A program made the position numbers and the translations under genes. 64,000 nucleotides of DNA from Streptomyces hyderabadensis (GTDB lineage: Bacteria; Actinomycetota; Actinomycetes; Streptomycetales; Streptomycetaceae), in NCBI RefSeq assembly GCF_020404845.1, contig NZ_JAIOJZ010000005.1, positions 1 through 64,000 on the forward strand, in the 5' to 3' direction. Below are positions 14,942-22,626 of this stretch, in pieces; within the stretch, counting starts at the first letter, position 1, and each line of letters begins with the position of its first letter. The notes under the pieces were generated by a model. The model ran no database searches. It saw nothing but the letters and a program-made list of their open reading frames with translations, and was not told the DNA's origin.

Positions 14942-16651
14942 ATGCGGCTGCGCGCACTGCTGGACACCGACGCGCTGGGCCTCAAGCTGCTCGGCGGCGA
15001 GGGCGAGCTGGACCGCACGGTCCGCGGCGTGATGACCACCGACCTGCGGGACCCCAGCCGCTATCTCTCGGGCGGCGAGCTGGTGCTCACCGGCCTGGCC
15101 TGGCGCCGGGACGCCGCCGACTCCGAACCTTTCGTCCGCATCCTGGTGCAGGCCCAGGTGGCCGCGCTGGCCGCCGGTGAGGCGGAGCTGGGGAGCGTGC
15201 CGGAGGACCTGGTGGTGGCGTGCGCGCGGCACCGGCTGCCGCTGTTCGCGGTGCACGAGTCGGTGGCCTTCGCGACGATCACCGAGCACGTCGTGCGCCA
15301 GGTCTCCGGGGAGCGGGCGGGAGACCTGGCGGCGGTGGTGGACCGGCACCGCCGGATGATGACCTCGGGACCGGCGGGCGGCGGCCCCGACGTGGTCCTC
15401 GACCTGCTCGGCTCCGACCTCGACCTGCGGGCCTGGGTGCTCTCCCCCACCGGACGGCAGGTCGCCGGGCCGAAGGACGCGGAGCCCGGGCTGACCGCCG
15501 AGGTCCGCGCCAAGCTGGCGGCCGAGCACCTCGCGGCCACCCGCACGGGCCGGCGCGCGCCGCACCGGGTGGCCGTGGGCGCCACGACGTACAGCCTCTT
15601 CCCGGTGCGCGGCCGGGGACAGTCGCCGGTGCCGCCCCAGGGGGCGCGGGCCCTCCAGGGCGCGGGCGCCGGCCGGGACGCGCGCGAGACGGTGCTGTCC
15701 GACTGGCTGCTGGCGGTGGAGGCGGACGCCGGGGACTGGGCCGAGGAGCGCCTCGACCTGCTGTACGGCGTCACCCAGCTGATCGCGGTCGAGCGGGACC
15801 GGCGGGACGCGGCGCGCACGGTGCGGCGCCGGCTGGCGCAGGAGGTCCTGGAACTGGTGCAGACGGGCGCCGCGCCGGCCGAGATCGCGGCCCGGCTCCG
15901 GGTGGCGGCGCCGGTGCTGCTGCCGGGCCTCGGCGCGGCCCCGCACTGGCAGGTCGTGGTGGCCCGGGTGGAGTGGGCGGACGGCGACGAGCAGACCGGC
16001 CGGGTCGCGCAGACCCTGTTGGAGGAGATGCTGGTCGACCCGCACGCCACCGGTCCCGAGCAGTCGGACCGCATCGCCGTGGCGCACACCGGCGAGGAGG
16101 CGGTCGCCCTCGTGCCGCTGCCGGCGGTCTCCAGCGAGCACGACGGTTCCGAGGCCGGGGTCCTCGCGGAAACGCTCCTCGAGTCCGTGCGGGAGCCGCT
16201 GTCGGCGGGGCTGGACGGCGACGGGCGGGTCACGCTCGGCGTCAGCGCGGCCGTGCACTCGGCGGAGGGACTGCGCGGGGCGCTGGAGGAGGCCAGGCAC
16301 GCCCGCCGGGTGGCCGCGGCACGGCCCGGCCGGGTCTGCGCGGCCGGGCACCAGGAGCTGGCCTCGCACGTGCTGCTGCTCCCCTTCGTCCCCGACGACG
16401 TCCGCCGCGCCTTCACCGCCCGGCTCCTGGACCCGCTGCGGGACTACGACCGCCGCCACCGCGCCGAGCTGATCCCGACGCTGGAGGCGTTCCTCGACAG
16501 CGACGGTTCCTGGACGCGCTGCGCCAACCGGCTGCACCTGCACGTCAACACGCTGCGCTACCGCGTCGGGCGGATCGAGCAGTTGACGGGGCGTGACCTG
16601 TCGCGCCTGGAGGACAAGCTCGACTTCTTCCTGGCCCTGCGGATGAGCTGA
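14942..16651 (+). CDS. PucR-family transcriptional regulator
   Basis: A 569-residue PucR regulator. The N-terminal purine-catabolism domain reads MRLRALLDTDALGLKLLGGE; TVRGVMTTDLRDPSRYLSGG and ELVLTG follow. A central GGDEF-like/CdaR region carries VTLGVSAAVHSAEGLRGALE with EARHARRVA after it. The C-terminal HTH_30 domain is FLDSDGSWTRCANRLHLHVN with TLRYRVGRIEQLTGRDL following it. These regulators sense purine metabolites and control xanthine dehydrogenase, permease and ureide genes. The ATG at 14942 starts the conserved domain, though its ribosome binding site is weak; an open frame extends far upstream without similarity. It faces away from the permease/xdhC genes and the CoxM remnant, its likely targets. 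Confidence 0.85.
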   Translation: MRLRALLDTDALGLKLLGGEGELDRTVRGVMTTDLRDPSRYLSGGELVLTGLAWRRDAADSEPFVRILVQAQVAALAAGEAELGSVPEDLVVACARHRLPLFAVHESVAFATITEHVVRQVSGERAGDLAAVVDRHRRMMTSGPAGGGPDVVLDLLGSDLDLRAWVLSPTGRQVAGPKDAEPGLTAEVRAKLAAEHLAATRTGRRAPHRVAVGATTYSLFPVRGRGQSPVPPQGARALQGAGAGRDARETVLSDWLLAVEADAGDWAEERLDLLYGVTQLIAVERDRRDAARTVRRRLAQEVLELVQTGAAPAEIAARLRVAAPVLLPGLGAAPHWQVVVARVEWADGDEQTGRVAQTLLEEMLVDPHATGPEQSDRIAVAHTGEEAVALVPLPAVSSEHDGSEAGVLAETLLESVREPLSAGLDGDGRVTLGVSAAVHSAEGLRGALEEARHARRVAAARPGRVCAAGHQELASHVLLLPFVPDDVRRAFTARLLDPLRDYDRRHRAELIPTLEAFLDSDGSWTRCANRLHLHVNTLRYRVGRIEQLTGRDLSRLEDKLDFFLALRMS

Positions 16652-16697
16652 GGCGCGTGGCGCTTTCAAACCTCCACGGCACGAAGTCCACGACTTT

Positions 16698-16711
16698 GTG
16701 AAAAGTTTCAC
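16698..16711. promoter_or_regulatory. Palindrome in the promoter region of the TPR-like gene
   Basis: GTGAAA-AG-TTTCAC is a perfect 6-bp inverted repeat about 85 bases upstream of the GTG at 16796, in an unusually AT-rich patch. A second palindrome, TCGAG-AG-CTCGA, lies at 16761-16772. The first could be an operator or a weak terminator after pucR; the sequence does not decide. Confidence 0.35.
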
Positions 16712-16795
16712 CCATCCCCTTGGCCGGGCCGCCGGATCCGTGCTGAGATGCGGCCACCACTCGAGAGCTCGATGGCGTGCTAAGGGGAGGGCGAC

Positions 16796-17587
16796 GTGGC
16801 GCATTCCGCCATGGCTGGTTCTGGCTGGGGAACGACCGAAGGTGACGATCCGCTCCAGACCGCGGTATGGCGGTTGCGCTCGCGCGGCTGCTGGGCCGAC
16901 GCGGCCGCCCTGCTGGAGCCGGTCACCGCGGACACCGCCTTGCAGCGGACCGCGCTGCTGGTGGAGCGGTGCCTGTACACGGAGCAGGGCTGGGCCGATG
17001 CCGAGGACGCGCTGCGCACCGCGGAGGCGCTGGCGCACAGCGACGACGAGCGCGGGGCCGCCGCCTGCGAACGGGGGCAGCTCGCCTACGCCGCGACGGT
17101 GCACGGGGTGCGCGACCGGGCCGACGAGGCGCGGGCCGCGCTGGGCCGGGCGGCGGCGCTGATCGCGCCGGGGGCCGCGGCGCGGGCGCTGCTGGACTTC
17201 CGGCGCGGGCTGCTCGCGGAGAACCTGACCCGCTCTCCGCAGGCCGCGCGCGCCGCGTACCGGCGGGCGCACGCCGGTGCGACGGCGCACGGCGAGCCGC
17301 TGCTGCTCTCCTTCACCTGGCGGCATCTGGCCGGACTCGCCCTGCGGGAGGGGGAACTGGCCGAGGCGCGGCACGGGTTCGCCGAGTCGCTGCGCATCCG
17401 AGAGGAGCTGGGTTACCTCGTCGGTACGGCCCCGGCGCTGGCCTCGCTCGCGGACGCCGAGTCGGAGCCGGAGGCGTCCCGGCTGCGGGAGGAGGCGCGG
17501 CGGCTGTTCCGGCTGCTGGGGGGCGTACCGACGTGGCTGGCGCGGCAGTTGACGCCGCCGCCCGCGGCGGGCGCGGCGACCGCCTGA
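16796..17587 (+). CDS. TPR-like helical repeat protein, function unknown
   Basis: A 263-residue, all-helical, Ala/Arg-rich protein without signal peptide or membrane segment. Helical-hairpin repeats of ~35-40 residues can be traced: ALLVERCLYTEQGWADAEDA, GAAARALLDFRRGLLAENLT, LSFTWRHLAGLALREGELAE and ARHGFAESLRIREELGYLVG. This is the look of TPR proteins that act as scaffolds or regulators. GTG at 16796 is placed by a strong GGGGAGG five bases upstream. It stands alone between pucR and a convergent membrane protein gene. I do not recognise a specific family. Confidence 0.6.
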   Translation: MAHSAMAGSGWGTTEGDDPLQTAVWRLRSRGCWADAAALLEPVTADTALQRTALLVERCLYTEQGWADAEDALRTAEALAHSDDERGAAACERGQLAYAATVHGVRDRADEARAALGRAAALIAPGAAARALLDFRRGLLAENLTRSPQAARAAYRRAHAGATAHGEPLLLSFTWRHLAGLALREGELAEARHGFAESLRIREELGYLVGTAPALASLADAESEPEASRLREEARRLFRLLGGVPTWLARQLTPPPAAGAATA

Positions 17588-17609
17588 GGCATCCGCGCCC
17601 GGGCGGGCG

Positions 17610-18254
17610 TCACGGGTACCGGCTCCAGCGCGGGGCCGTGTCGGCCCAGGCCGCGTCCCACCCGGCGAGGTTGCGCCGGCGCAGCACGAGACCCGTCGCG
17701 GCGTGCGCCGCGAGGCCGGCGAGGACCACGCCCAGGAAGGCGAGGATGGCCCAGCCCATGGTGCGGCTGCGGATCTGCTCCGCGGTCAGCGGCGGTTCGG
17801 TGAGCCGGCCCTGCGCGTCGACCCAGACCAGGACGGTGCTGTCGGCCGCCAGTCCCGGCCGGACCTCGGTGGTCCCGGTCCTGCTCACCCCGTCGGGGCC
17901 GGTGTAGCGGACCGGGACCGGGTAGCGGGCCTTCTTCGCCTCGTCCGACCCCGGTTCGGGATGGCGCGGGGCGTCGTGGGTCAGCACCGCGGGACGGTGG
18001 TCCCGGCTGCGGGCTTCGTGCTCGGCGGTGCTCCGGTAGTGCCGGTAGGCACTGTCGCCGACCCCCCACATCGCCGCCGGCGCGGCCACCAGCACGGCGA
18101 GCACCAGCCCGAGCGAGACCCACGCCCCCAGCCGGTCACTCGGCCGCCGCAACGGGTTGCGCCGCCACCGCCACAGCAGGAGATACGGATGCCGTACGGG
18201 GGCGGCCCCGGGAACGGCGGACGGCGGCTGGGCCTGCGGACTCTCGCTGGACAC
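17610..18254 (-). CDS. Two-TM membrane protein of the Rv1733c type
   Basis: A 214-residue protein common in actinobacteria. After a short basic region (LLLWRWRRNPLRRPSDRLGA) comes a first membrane span (WVSLGLVLAVLVAAPAAMW), an extracytoplasmic domain of ~100 residues containing VPVRYTGPDGVSRTGTTEV and STVLVWVDAQGRL, and a second span (AILAFLGVVLAGLAAHAATG). This topology and the WRNPLRR-S motif match the Rv1733c/SCO-type membrane protein family of unknown function. A strong terminator at 18315-18349 separates it from the upstream MreB-like operon. Confidence 0.75.
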   Translation of the reverse strand: MSSESPQAQPPSAVPGAAPVRHPYLLLWRWRRNPLRRPSDRLGAWVSLGLVLAVLVAAPAAMWGVGDSAYRHYRSTAEHEARSRDHRPAVLTHDAPRHPEPGSDEAKKARYPVPVRYTGPDGVSRTGTTEVRPGLAADSTVLVWVDAQGRLTEPPLTAEQIRSRTMGWAILAFLGVVLAGLAAHAATGLVLRRRNLAGWDAAWADTAPRWSRYP

Positions 18255-18314
18255 GACCTGCCTCCTTCCGGCGGGACGGGCTCTGCGGGGACGGGGCTCT
18301 CTGCGGGCGCGGGT

Positions 18315-18349
18315 GTACGACCGACGCCGGGGGCGGGCGTCGGCCGTAC
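18315..18349. terminator. 14-bp stem terminator after the MreB-like gene
   Basis: GTACGACCGACGCC and GGCGTCGGCCGTAC pair over 14 positions with one mismatch around a 7-base G-rich loop. It follows the MreB-like gene stop (18394) in its direction of transcription and precedes the next minus-strand gene. It lies in a very G-rich 139-base gap with several GGGGGCGGG copies. Confidence 0.75.
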
Positions 18350-18393
18350 GAGCGGGGTGGGGGCGGGTTCCGGCGTGCCGGGGGCGGGCCGGG

Positions 18394-19218
18394 TCAGTGC
18401 GGGTGGTCGTCCGGTGGGTCCGTGCCCGTGGGGGACGGGTGGGTGTGCGCGGCCTCCAGGAGCTTGGCGGCGCCCCGTACGGCCGCCGTGTGCGGTGCGG
18501 GCACCGCGCGCAGCGGCACGTGCAGGCGGTCGGCGAGCCGGCAGGTGACCTCGGGGCGCAGCGCGCCCCCGCCCGCCAGCAGCGGCCCCCGGGTGAGCGC
18601 GTCGACCGTGAGGGACGTGCTGTCCTGCCGCAGCATCGAGGTCGTCATGTCGGCCAGCGCCTCGCCGATCCGCGCGGCCGGGGTCGCGTCGTCGAGGTCC
18701 GCCGTGCCCAGCGCGGTGCGGCGGGCGTCGAAGACGTCGCCGTCCACCAGGAGCACCACCTCCGTGAGATGGGCACCGCTGTCCATCACCAGCAGCGGCC
18801 GGGACAGGTCGGCGCCCGCCGCCAGGGCCACCGCCCGCGCGTGGGGAACGGTCAGCACACTGCGCGGGCGCAGCACCTCCACGGCCGCACGGGCCCGGGT
18901 CCGGTAGGCCGGGCCGTCCAGCACCGGCGCGGTGACCACGACCACCGGGCGGGCGAAGCGGGGCAGCCGGTGGCCCAGCAGCCGGTCGAGCATCCGGGCG
19001 GTGCCCTGGGTGTCGACGATCGTCCCGCGCTGGATGGGGTACACCGCGCCCGCGCCGGGGAAGGTCACCGTCGGCACGTCGAGGATCATCCCCCGCCCGG
19101 CGACCCAGGCGCGGGTACGGGCGCTGCCCATGTCGAGGGCGACGCCGCTGCACTGCCGGCACAGCGGCCAGGGCCGGTGCCGGGACAGGGCGGCGCGGGG
19201 CCGTCGCAGCAGGGTCAT
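18394..19218 (-). CDS. Short MreB/Hsp70-type actin-like ATPase
   Basis: A 274-residue actin-superfamily protein, shorter than MreB (~340). VALDMGSARTRAWVAGRG is phosphate loop 1; LLVMDSGAHLTEVVLLVDGD is phosphate loop 2 but reads DSGAH instead of the DxGGGTT form; LLAGGGALRPEV is the adenosine motif. The N terminus has an unusual CRQC pair before the fold. From memory, S. coelicolor has a third, truncated MreB homologue (SCO6166) besides MreB and Mbl, and this looks like its counterpart. ATG at 19218 overlaps the stop of a DksA-like gene by 4 bases, an unexpected partner for a cytoskeletal protein. The altered phosphate loop makes normal ATP hydrolysis uncertain. Confidence 0.8.
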   Translation of the reverse strand: MTLLRRPRAALSRHRPWPLCRQCSGVALDMGSARTRAWVAGRGMILDVPTVTFPGAGAVYPIQRGTIVDTQGTARMLDRLLGHRLPRFARPVVVVTAPVLDGPAYRTRARAAVEVLRPRSVLTVPHARAVALAAGADLSRPLLVMDSGAHLTEVVLLVDGDVFDARRTALGTADLDDATPAARIGEALADMTTSMLRQDSTSLTVDALTRGPLLAGGGALRPEVTCRLADRLHVPLRAVPAPHTAAVRGAAKLLEAAHTHPSPTGTDPPDDHPH

Positions 19219-19595
19219 CGTCCGGCCTCCCGCACCTGCTGGCAGCGGGCGCAGTAGCGGGCCTGCGGCACGATCATCAGTCGGTCGCGGTCGATGGCGC
19301 GCCGGCACAGATGGCAACGGCCGTACCGGCCCTCGGCGATGCGGTCGAGCGCCGCTTCCACGTCGGCGAGCACCATGCGCGCCGAGGCCGCCAGCTTGAC
19401 CCGGACCTCGGTCTGCGCGGCGCACCGCCGCTCGGCCGGCTCGTCGGGGCGGGCCGGGGCCCCCGCGATCTGCCGCAGCTGGTCCTGGCGGAACAGCCGC
19501 TGCTCGCGCAGGTTGTCCCGGAGCACGGCGAGGTCCTCGGGCGACAGGGGCGACGGACACGTGTCGCGGTCGCGGACGATCTGGTTGTTCACCAC
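19215..19595 (-). CDS. DksA/TraR-type zinc-finger protein 1
   Basis: A 126-residue protein with a coiled-coil-like N-terminal half (LSPEDLAVLRDNLREQRLFR) and a C-terminal DksA/TraR C4 zinc finger: CHLCRRAIDRDRLMIVPQ followed by ARYCARC, preceded by IAEGRYGRC. DksA-like proteins insert into the RNA polymerase secondary channel and adjust initiation with or without ppGpp. A second paralogue lies 61 bases upstream and the MreB-like gene overlaps downstream. The start is GTG at 19595, or GTG at 19592, both after AAGGGG. Confidence 0.85.
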   Translation of the reverse strand: MVNNQIVRDRDTCPSPLSPEDLAVLRDNLREQRLFRQDQLRQIAGAPARPDEPAERRCAAQTEVRVKLAASARMVLADVEAALDRIAEGRYGRCHLCRRAIDRDRLMIVPQARYCARCQQVREAGR

Positions 19596-19656
19596 TTCAC
19601 CCCTTGGGCAGGGCGGGAGGGACGAGTAAGGACGCAGGAGTGACGGAAGAGCGCGG

Positions 19657-19983
19657 TCAGGCGGCGGCGCGGCGCTGGCAGGCGACGCAGTACCGGGTGT
19701 AGGGAAGGATCTCCAGGCGCTCCCCCGGGACGGGCTTGCCGCAGCCCAGGCAGGCGCCGTACGTGCCGTCCTCGACCCGGGCGAAGGCCTCGTCGATCTC
19801 CTTGAGCACCCGCTCGATCGCGGCCTTCTGCGCGGACATCAGCTGGTCGTCCGCCTGGCCGCTCTCGGCGAGGGCCTGCAGTTGGGTGACGCGGGTGTTG
19901 CGGGCGTGTTCGAGGCGCTGGCGCGCCTCGTGAGCGGTCAGCCGCTCGGGGCGGGGTTCGATGCGGGAGGCGTCGAGCGACAC
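19657..19983 (-). CDS. DksA/TraR-type zinc-finger protein 2
   Basis: A 108-residue paralogue of the next gene. The coiled coil runs RQRLEHARNTRVTQLQALAE to AIERVLKEIDEAFARVEDG. The zinc finger YGACLGCGKPVPGERLEILP ends in YTRYCVACQ, giving four Cys. The acidic tip (KEIDEAFARVEDGTYG) resembles DksA. It starts with GTG at 19983 after AAAGGA and is the first gene of a likely three-gene operon ending with the MreB-like gene. Expected role: modulation of RNA polymerase; the target promoters are unknown. Confidence 0.85.
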   Translation of the reverse strand: MSLDASRIEPRPERLTAHEARQRLEHARNTRVTQLQALAESGQADDQLMSAQKAAIERVLKEIDEAFARVEDGTYGACLGCGKPVPGERLEILPYTRYCVACQRRAAA

Positions 19984-20326
19984 GGTGAGTGGTCCTTTTC
20001 TCGGAAGGTTCTGCGGGTATGCCGAGCGCCGGGCCGATCGGGCCCGGTCGTCCTCAAGCCTGGCCGCGCGGCTCCGGGAAACCCATCGGGCGCAGGACCC
20101 ATTTGCCCGGGGACGCGGAGTCCACTGCGCGGTGCGCCGGGGCGGCCGTATGGGTGTGCCGCGAGCCGGAAATGGGGGTCGGGCCCCATCGACCGGACGG
20201 GTCCCGGAGGGGGACGCTGGTCGCTTGCTCGGTCGCTACCTGGGCCGCAGCTCCCACCGAGGGTGCGCGATGACCGACAGTAGAGGCGTACCAAGTCGAC
20301 ACGTCGCCGAAGGAGGCGTACCCCCG
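19984..20326. other. Divergent intergenic region, 343 bases
   Basis: No gene is supported here. It must hold promoters for the DksA-like operon (leftward) and for the two-component system (rightward). An in-frame ATG at 20270 could start the kinase earlier, but it lacks a ribosome binding site, whereas AGGAGG at 20311-20316 serves the GTG at 20327. Confidence 0.6.
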
Positions 20327-21274
20327 GTGTCCCTGTTCTGGCGGATCTTCGGGCTCAACGCGGTGGTGCTGGGCTTCGCCACGGCGCTGCTGCTGTGGGC
20401 CCCGGTGACCGTCTCCGTGCCGATCCTGCTGACCGAGGCCGTCGTCCTCGTGGTCGGCATGGGCGTCATGCTGGTGGCCAACGGCGCGCTGCTGCGCTGG
20501 GGGCTGGCACCGCTGGAGCGGCTGACCCGGCTGATGACCACCGTCGACCTGCTGCGCCCCGGCCAGCGGCTGCCGGTGTCCGGCGGCGGCGAGGTCCCGG
20601 AGCTGATCCGCACGTTCAACGCGATGCTGGACCGCCTGGAGAACGAGCGGGCCACGAGCAGCGCCCGGGTCCTGCTCGCCCAGGAGGCGGAGCGGCGCCG
20701 TATCGCCCAGGAGCTGCACGACGAGGTCGGGCAGAGCATGACCGCGATCCTGCTGGTCCTGGGGCGGGCGGCGGACGACGCCGACGAGCCGCTGCGCGAC
20801 GAGCTGCACCAGGCGCAGGAGATCACCCGGGAGAGCCTGGACGAGGTCCGCCGCCTGGTGCGCCGGCTGCGGCCCGGCGTCCTGGACGACCTCGGCCTGA
20901 TCAGCGCGCTGTCCTCGCTGACGCACGACTTCGCCACCCACACCGGTCTGCGGGTGGTGCGCCGTTTCGACGCCGACCTGCCGGCCTTGGACCACGAGAC
21001 CGAACTGGTCCTCTACCGGGTGGCGCAGGAGAGCCTGACCAACGCCGCCCGCCACGCGGACGCCGAGCGCCTGGAGGTGGGCCTGTCCCACGCCGACGGC
21101 GCGGTGACGCTCACCGTCGCCGACGACGGCCGCGGCATCGAGGCGGCGCACGAGGGCGCCGGCATCCGCGGCATGCGGGAGCGGGCCCTGCTCGTCGGGG
21201 CCGCCCTCGACATCACGTCGGCGCCCGGCGCCGGCACCCGCATCCGGCTCACCGCACCCCTCCCCAGGAAGTAG
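20327..21274 (+). CDS. Sensor histidine kinase (HisKA_3, NarX/DesK type)
   Basis: A 315-residue membrane kinase. Two membrane spans at ~5-50 (IFGLNAVVLGFATALLLWA and LLTEAVVLVVGMGVMLVANG) leave almost no external sensor loop. A HAMP-like linker (LRWGLAPLERLTRLM to FNAMLDRLENER) is followed by the dimerisation domain RRRIAQELHDEVGQSMTAIL with His131, then the ATPase domain: N box AQESLTNAARHADAERLEV, G1 box DDGRGI, G2 box GAGIRGMRERA. It should phosphorylate the response regulator encoded 8 bases downstream. Lack of a sensor domain suggests it reads a membrane or partner signal. Confidence 0.88.
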   Translation: MSLFWRIFGLNAVVLGFATALLLWAPVTVSVPILLTEAVVLVVGMGVMLVANGALLRWGLAPLERLTRLMTTVDLLRPGQRLPVSGGGEVPELIRTFNAMLDRLENERATSSARVLLAQEAERRRIAQELHDEVGQSMTAILLVLGRAADDADEPLRDELHQAQEITRESLDEVRRLVRRLRPGVLDDLGLISALSSLTHDFATHTGLRVVRRFDADLPALDHETELVLYRVAQESLTNAARHADAERLEVGLSHADGAVTLTVADDGRGIEAAHEGAGIRGMRERALLVGAALDITSAPGAGTRIRLTAPLPRK

Positions 21275-21282
21275 CCCCGACC

Positions 21283-22065
21283 ATGTCCGACCCGTCGTCC
21301 CAGTACGAGCCGCGCGAGCCGTCCCGGTCCTCCGTGCCCGCCGCCTCCTCCGCGTCCTCCGCCCCCTCCGTGTCCGCCGAGCCGTCCGCGTCCTTCGCGT
21401 CCGCCGCGCCAGCCGCCTCGAAGATCCGCATCCTGCTGGCCGACGACCACGCGCTGGTGCGCCGCGGGGTGCGCCTCATCCTCGACCGGGAACCGGACCT
21501 GGAGGTGGTCGCGGAGGCCGGGGACGGCGCGGAGGCCATCGACATGGCGCGGGCCCACGAGGCCGACCTGGCGGTGCTGGACATCGCGATGCCCCGCCTC
21601 ACCGGTCTCCAGGCGGCCCGCGAGCTGGCCGCGCTGAAACCGGGGCTGCGCATCCTGATGCTGACGATGCACGACAACGAGCAGTACCTGTTCCAGGCGC
21701 TGAAGTCGGGCGCCTGCGGATACGTGCTCAAGTCGGTCGCCGACCGGGACCTGGTGGCCGCCTGCCGGGCCGCGATGCGCGACGAGCCCTTCCTCTATCC
21801 GGGCGCGGTGACGGCGCTGATCCGCAACTACCTCGACCGGGTGCGGCACGGCGAGGAGACCTCCGACCACATCCTCACCCCGCGCGAGGAGGAGGTGCTC
21901 AAGCTGGTCGCCGAGGGCCACTCCTCGAAGGAGATCGCCGAGATCCTCTTCATCAGCATCAAGACCGTCCAGCGGCACCGGGCGAACCTGCTGCAGAAGC
22001 TCGGCCTGCGCGACCGCCTGGAGCTGACCCGGTACGCCATCCGCGCCGGGCTCATCGAGCCCTGA
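21283..22065 (+). CDS. NarL-family response regulator
   Basis: A 260-residue regulator. Residues 1-46 are a Ser/Ala/Pro-rich extension, unusual for the family. The receiver domain follows: IRILLADDHALVRRG with acidic pocket, LAVLDIAMPRL with phospho-acceptor Asp100, LMLTMHD and GYVLKSVA with the conserved Lys. The LuxR-type HTH is LTPREEEVLKLVAEGHSSKE with IAEILFISIKTVQRHRANLL. The partner kinase gene ends 8 bases upstream. Target genes are unknown; the downstream secreted-protein and secDF genes are candidates only by position. Confidence 0.88.
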   Translation: MSDPSSQYEPREPSRSSVPAASSASSAPSVSAEPSASFASAAPAASKIRILLADDHALVRRGVRLILDREPDLEVVAEAGDGAEAIDMARAHEADLAVLDIAMPRLTGLQAARELAALKPGLRILMLTMHDNEQYLFQALKSGACGYVLKSVADRDLVAACRAAMRDEPFLYPGAVTALIRNYLDRVRHGEETSDHILTPREEEVLKLVAEGHSSKEIAEILFISIKTVQRHRANLLQKLGLRDRLELTRYAIRAGLIEP

Positions 22066-22080
22066 CGGCCCCTCGAACCG

Positions 22081-22121
22081 CCCGTGGCTGCGGCCGCCCA
22101 CTCCCCGGCCGAAGCCACGGG
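22081..22121. terminator. Hairpin after the two-component system
   Basis: CCCGTGGCT and AGCCACGGG form a perfect 9-bp stem 15 bases after the response regulator stop. The 23-base loop is itself G+C-rich and can pair further. It separates the two-component system from the secreted-protein gene. Confidence 0.6.
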
Positions 22122-22161
22122 CTCCCCCGGCCCGCTCACCCACCACGGAAGGGAACGGCGC

Positions 22162-22548
22162 ATGCGCCACCGCCTCGCGACGGTGCTCACGGTGCTGCTG
22201 ACCGTTCTGCTGCCGCTGGTCCCGGCCTGGCCCGCGGCCGGGGCCCGGGTGGGTCCCGGCGGTCCCCTCGCGGCGGCCGCCGCCACCGCCGTTCCCCACC
22301 CGGCGCTCGACCTCCACGCGGACGACGGCTGCACTCCGGTCTGCGCCGCCCAGCCCCGGGCCCGCCACGACCAGCTGGACGAGCGCCCGGCCGCACCCGA
22401 CCACCACGGCGCCACCCTCGCGCACCCCGCGGGCACCGCACCCGGCGCGCACGCACGGACCTCGGCCGCGGCCGGTCCGGTACCGGTCTCCCCCGGCCGC
22501 ACGCGGCACGACAGCGGCCGGGCGCCGCCCGTCTCCTCCGGCACCTGA
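22162..22548 (+). CDS. Small secreted protein, function unknown
   Basis: A 128-residue protein with a clear Sec signal peptide (MRHRLATVLTVLLTVLLPLV followed by PAWPAAGA). The mature part is rich in His, Ala and Pro and has two Cys in GCTPVCAAQ, with no recognisable domain. GGAAGGG eight bases upstream sets the start at 22162. It lies between a two-component system and secDF, which fits a role at the cell surface, but I do not recognise it. Confidence 0.55.
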   Translation: MRHRLATVLTVLLTVLLPLVPAWPAAGARVGPGGPLAAAAATAVPHPALDLHADDGCTPVCAAQPRARHDQLDERPAAPDHHGATLAHPAGTAPGAHARTSAAAGPVPVSPGRTRHDSGRAPPVSSGT

Positions 22549-22626
22549 GACGCACGCCCGACCACCCGTCACCTTCTTCCGCCGCGGCCGCGCCGGCCGT
22601 CGCCGCGGCATGCCCGCCGGAGGCCC

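Noticed and set aside
20270..20326. An earlier ATG start for the sensor kinase
   Set aside because: It lacks a ribosome binding site, whereas AGGAGG sits 10 bases before the GTG at 20327 and the membrane domain begins there.
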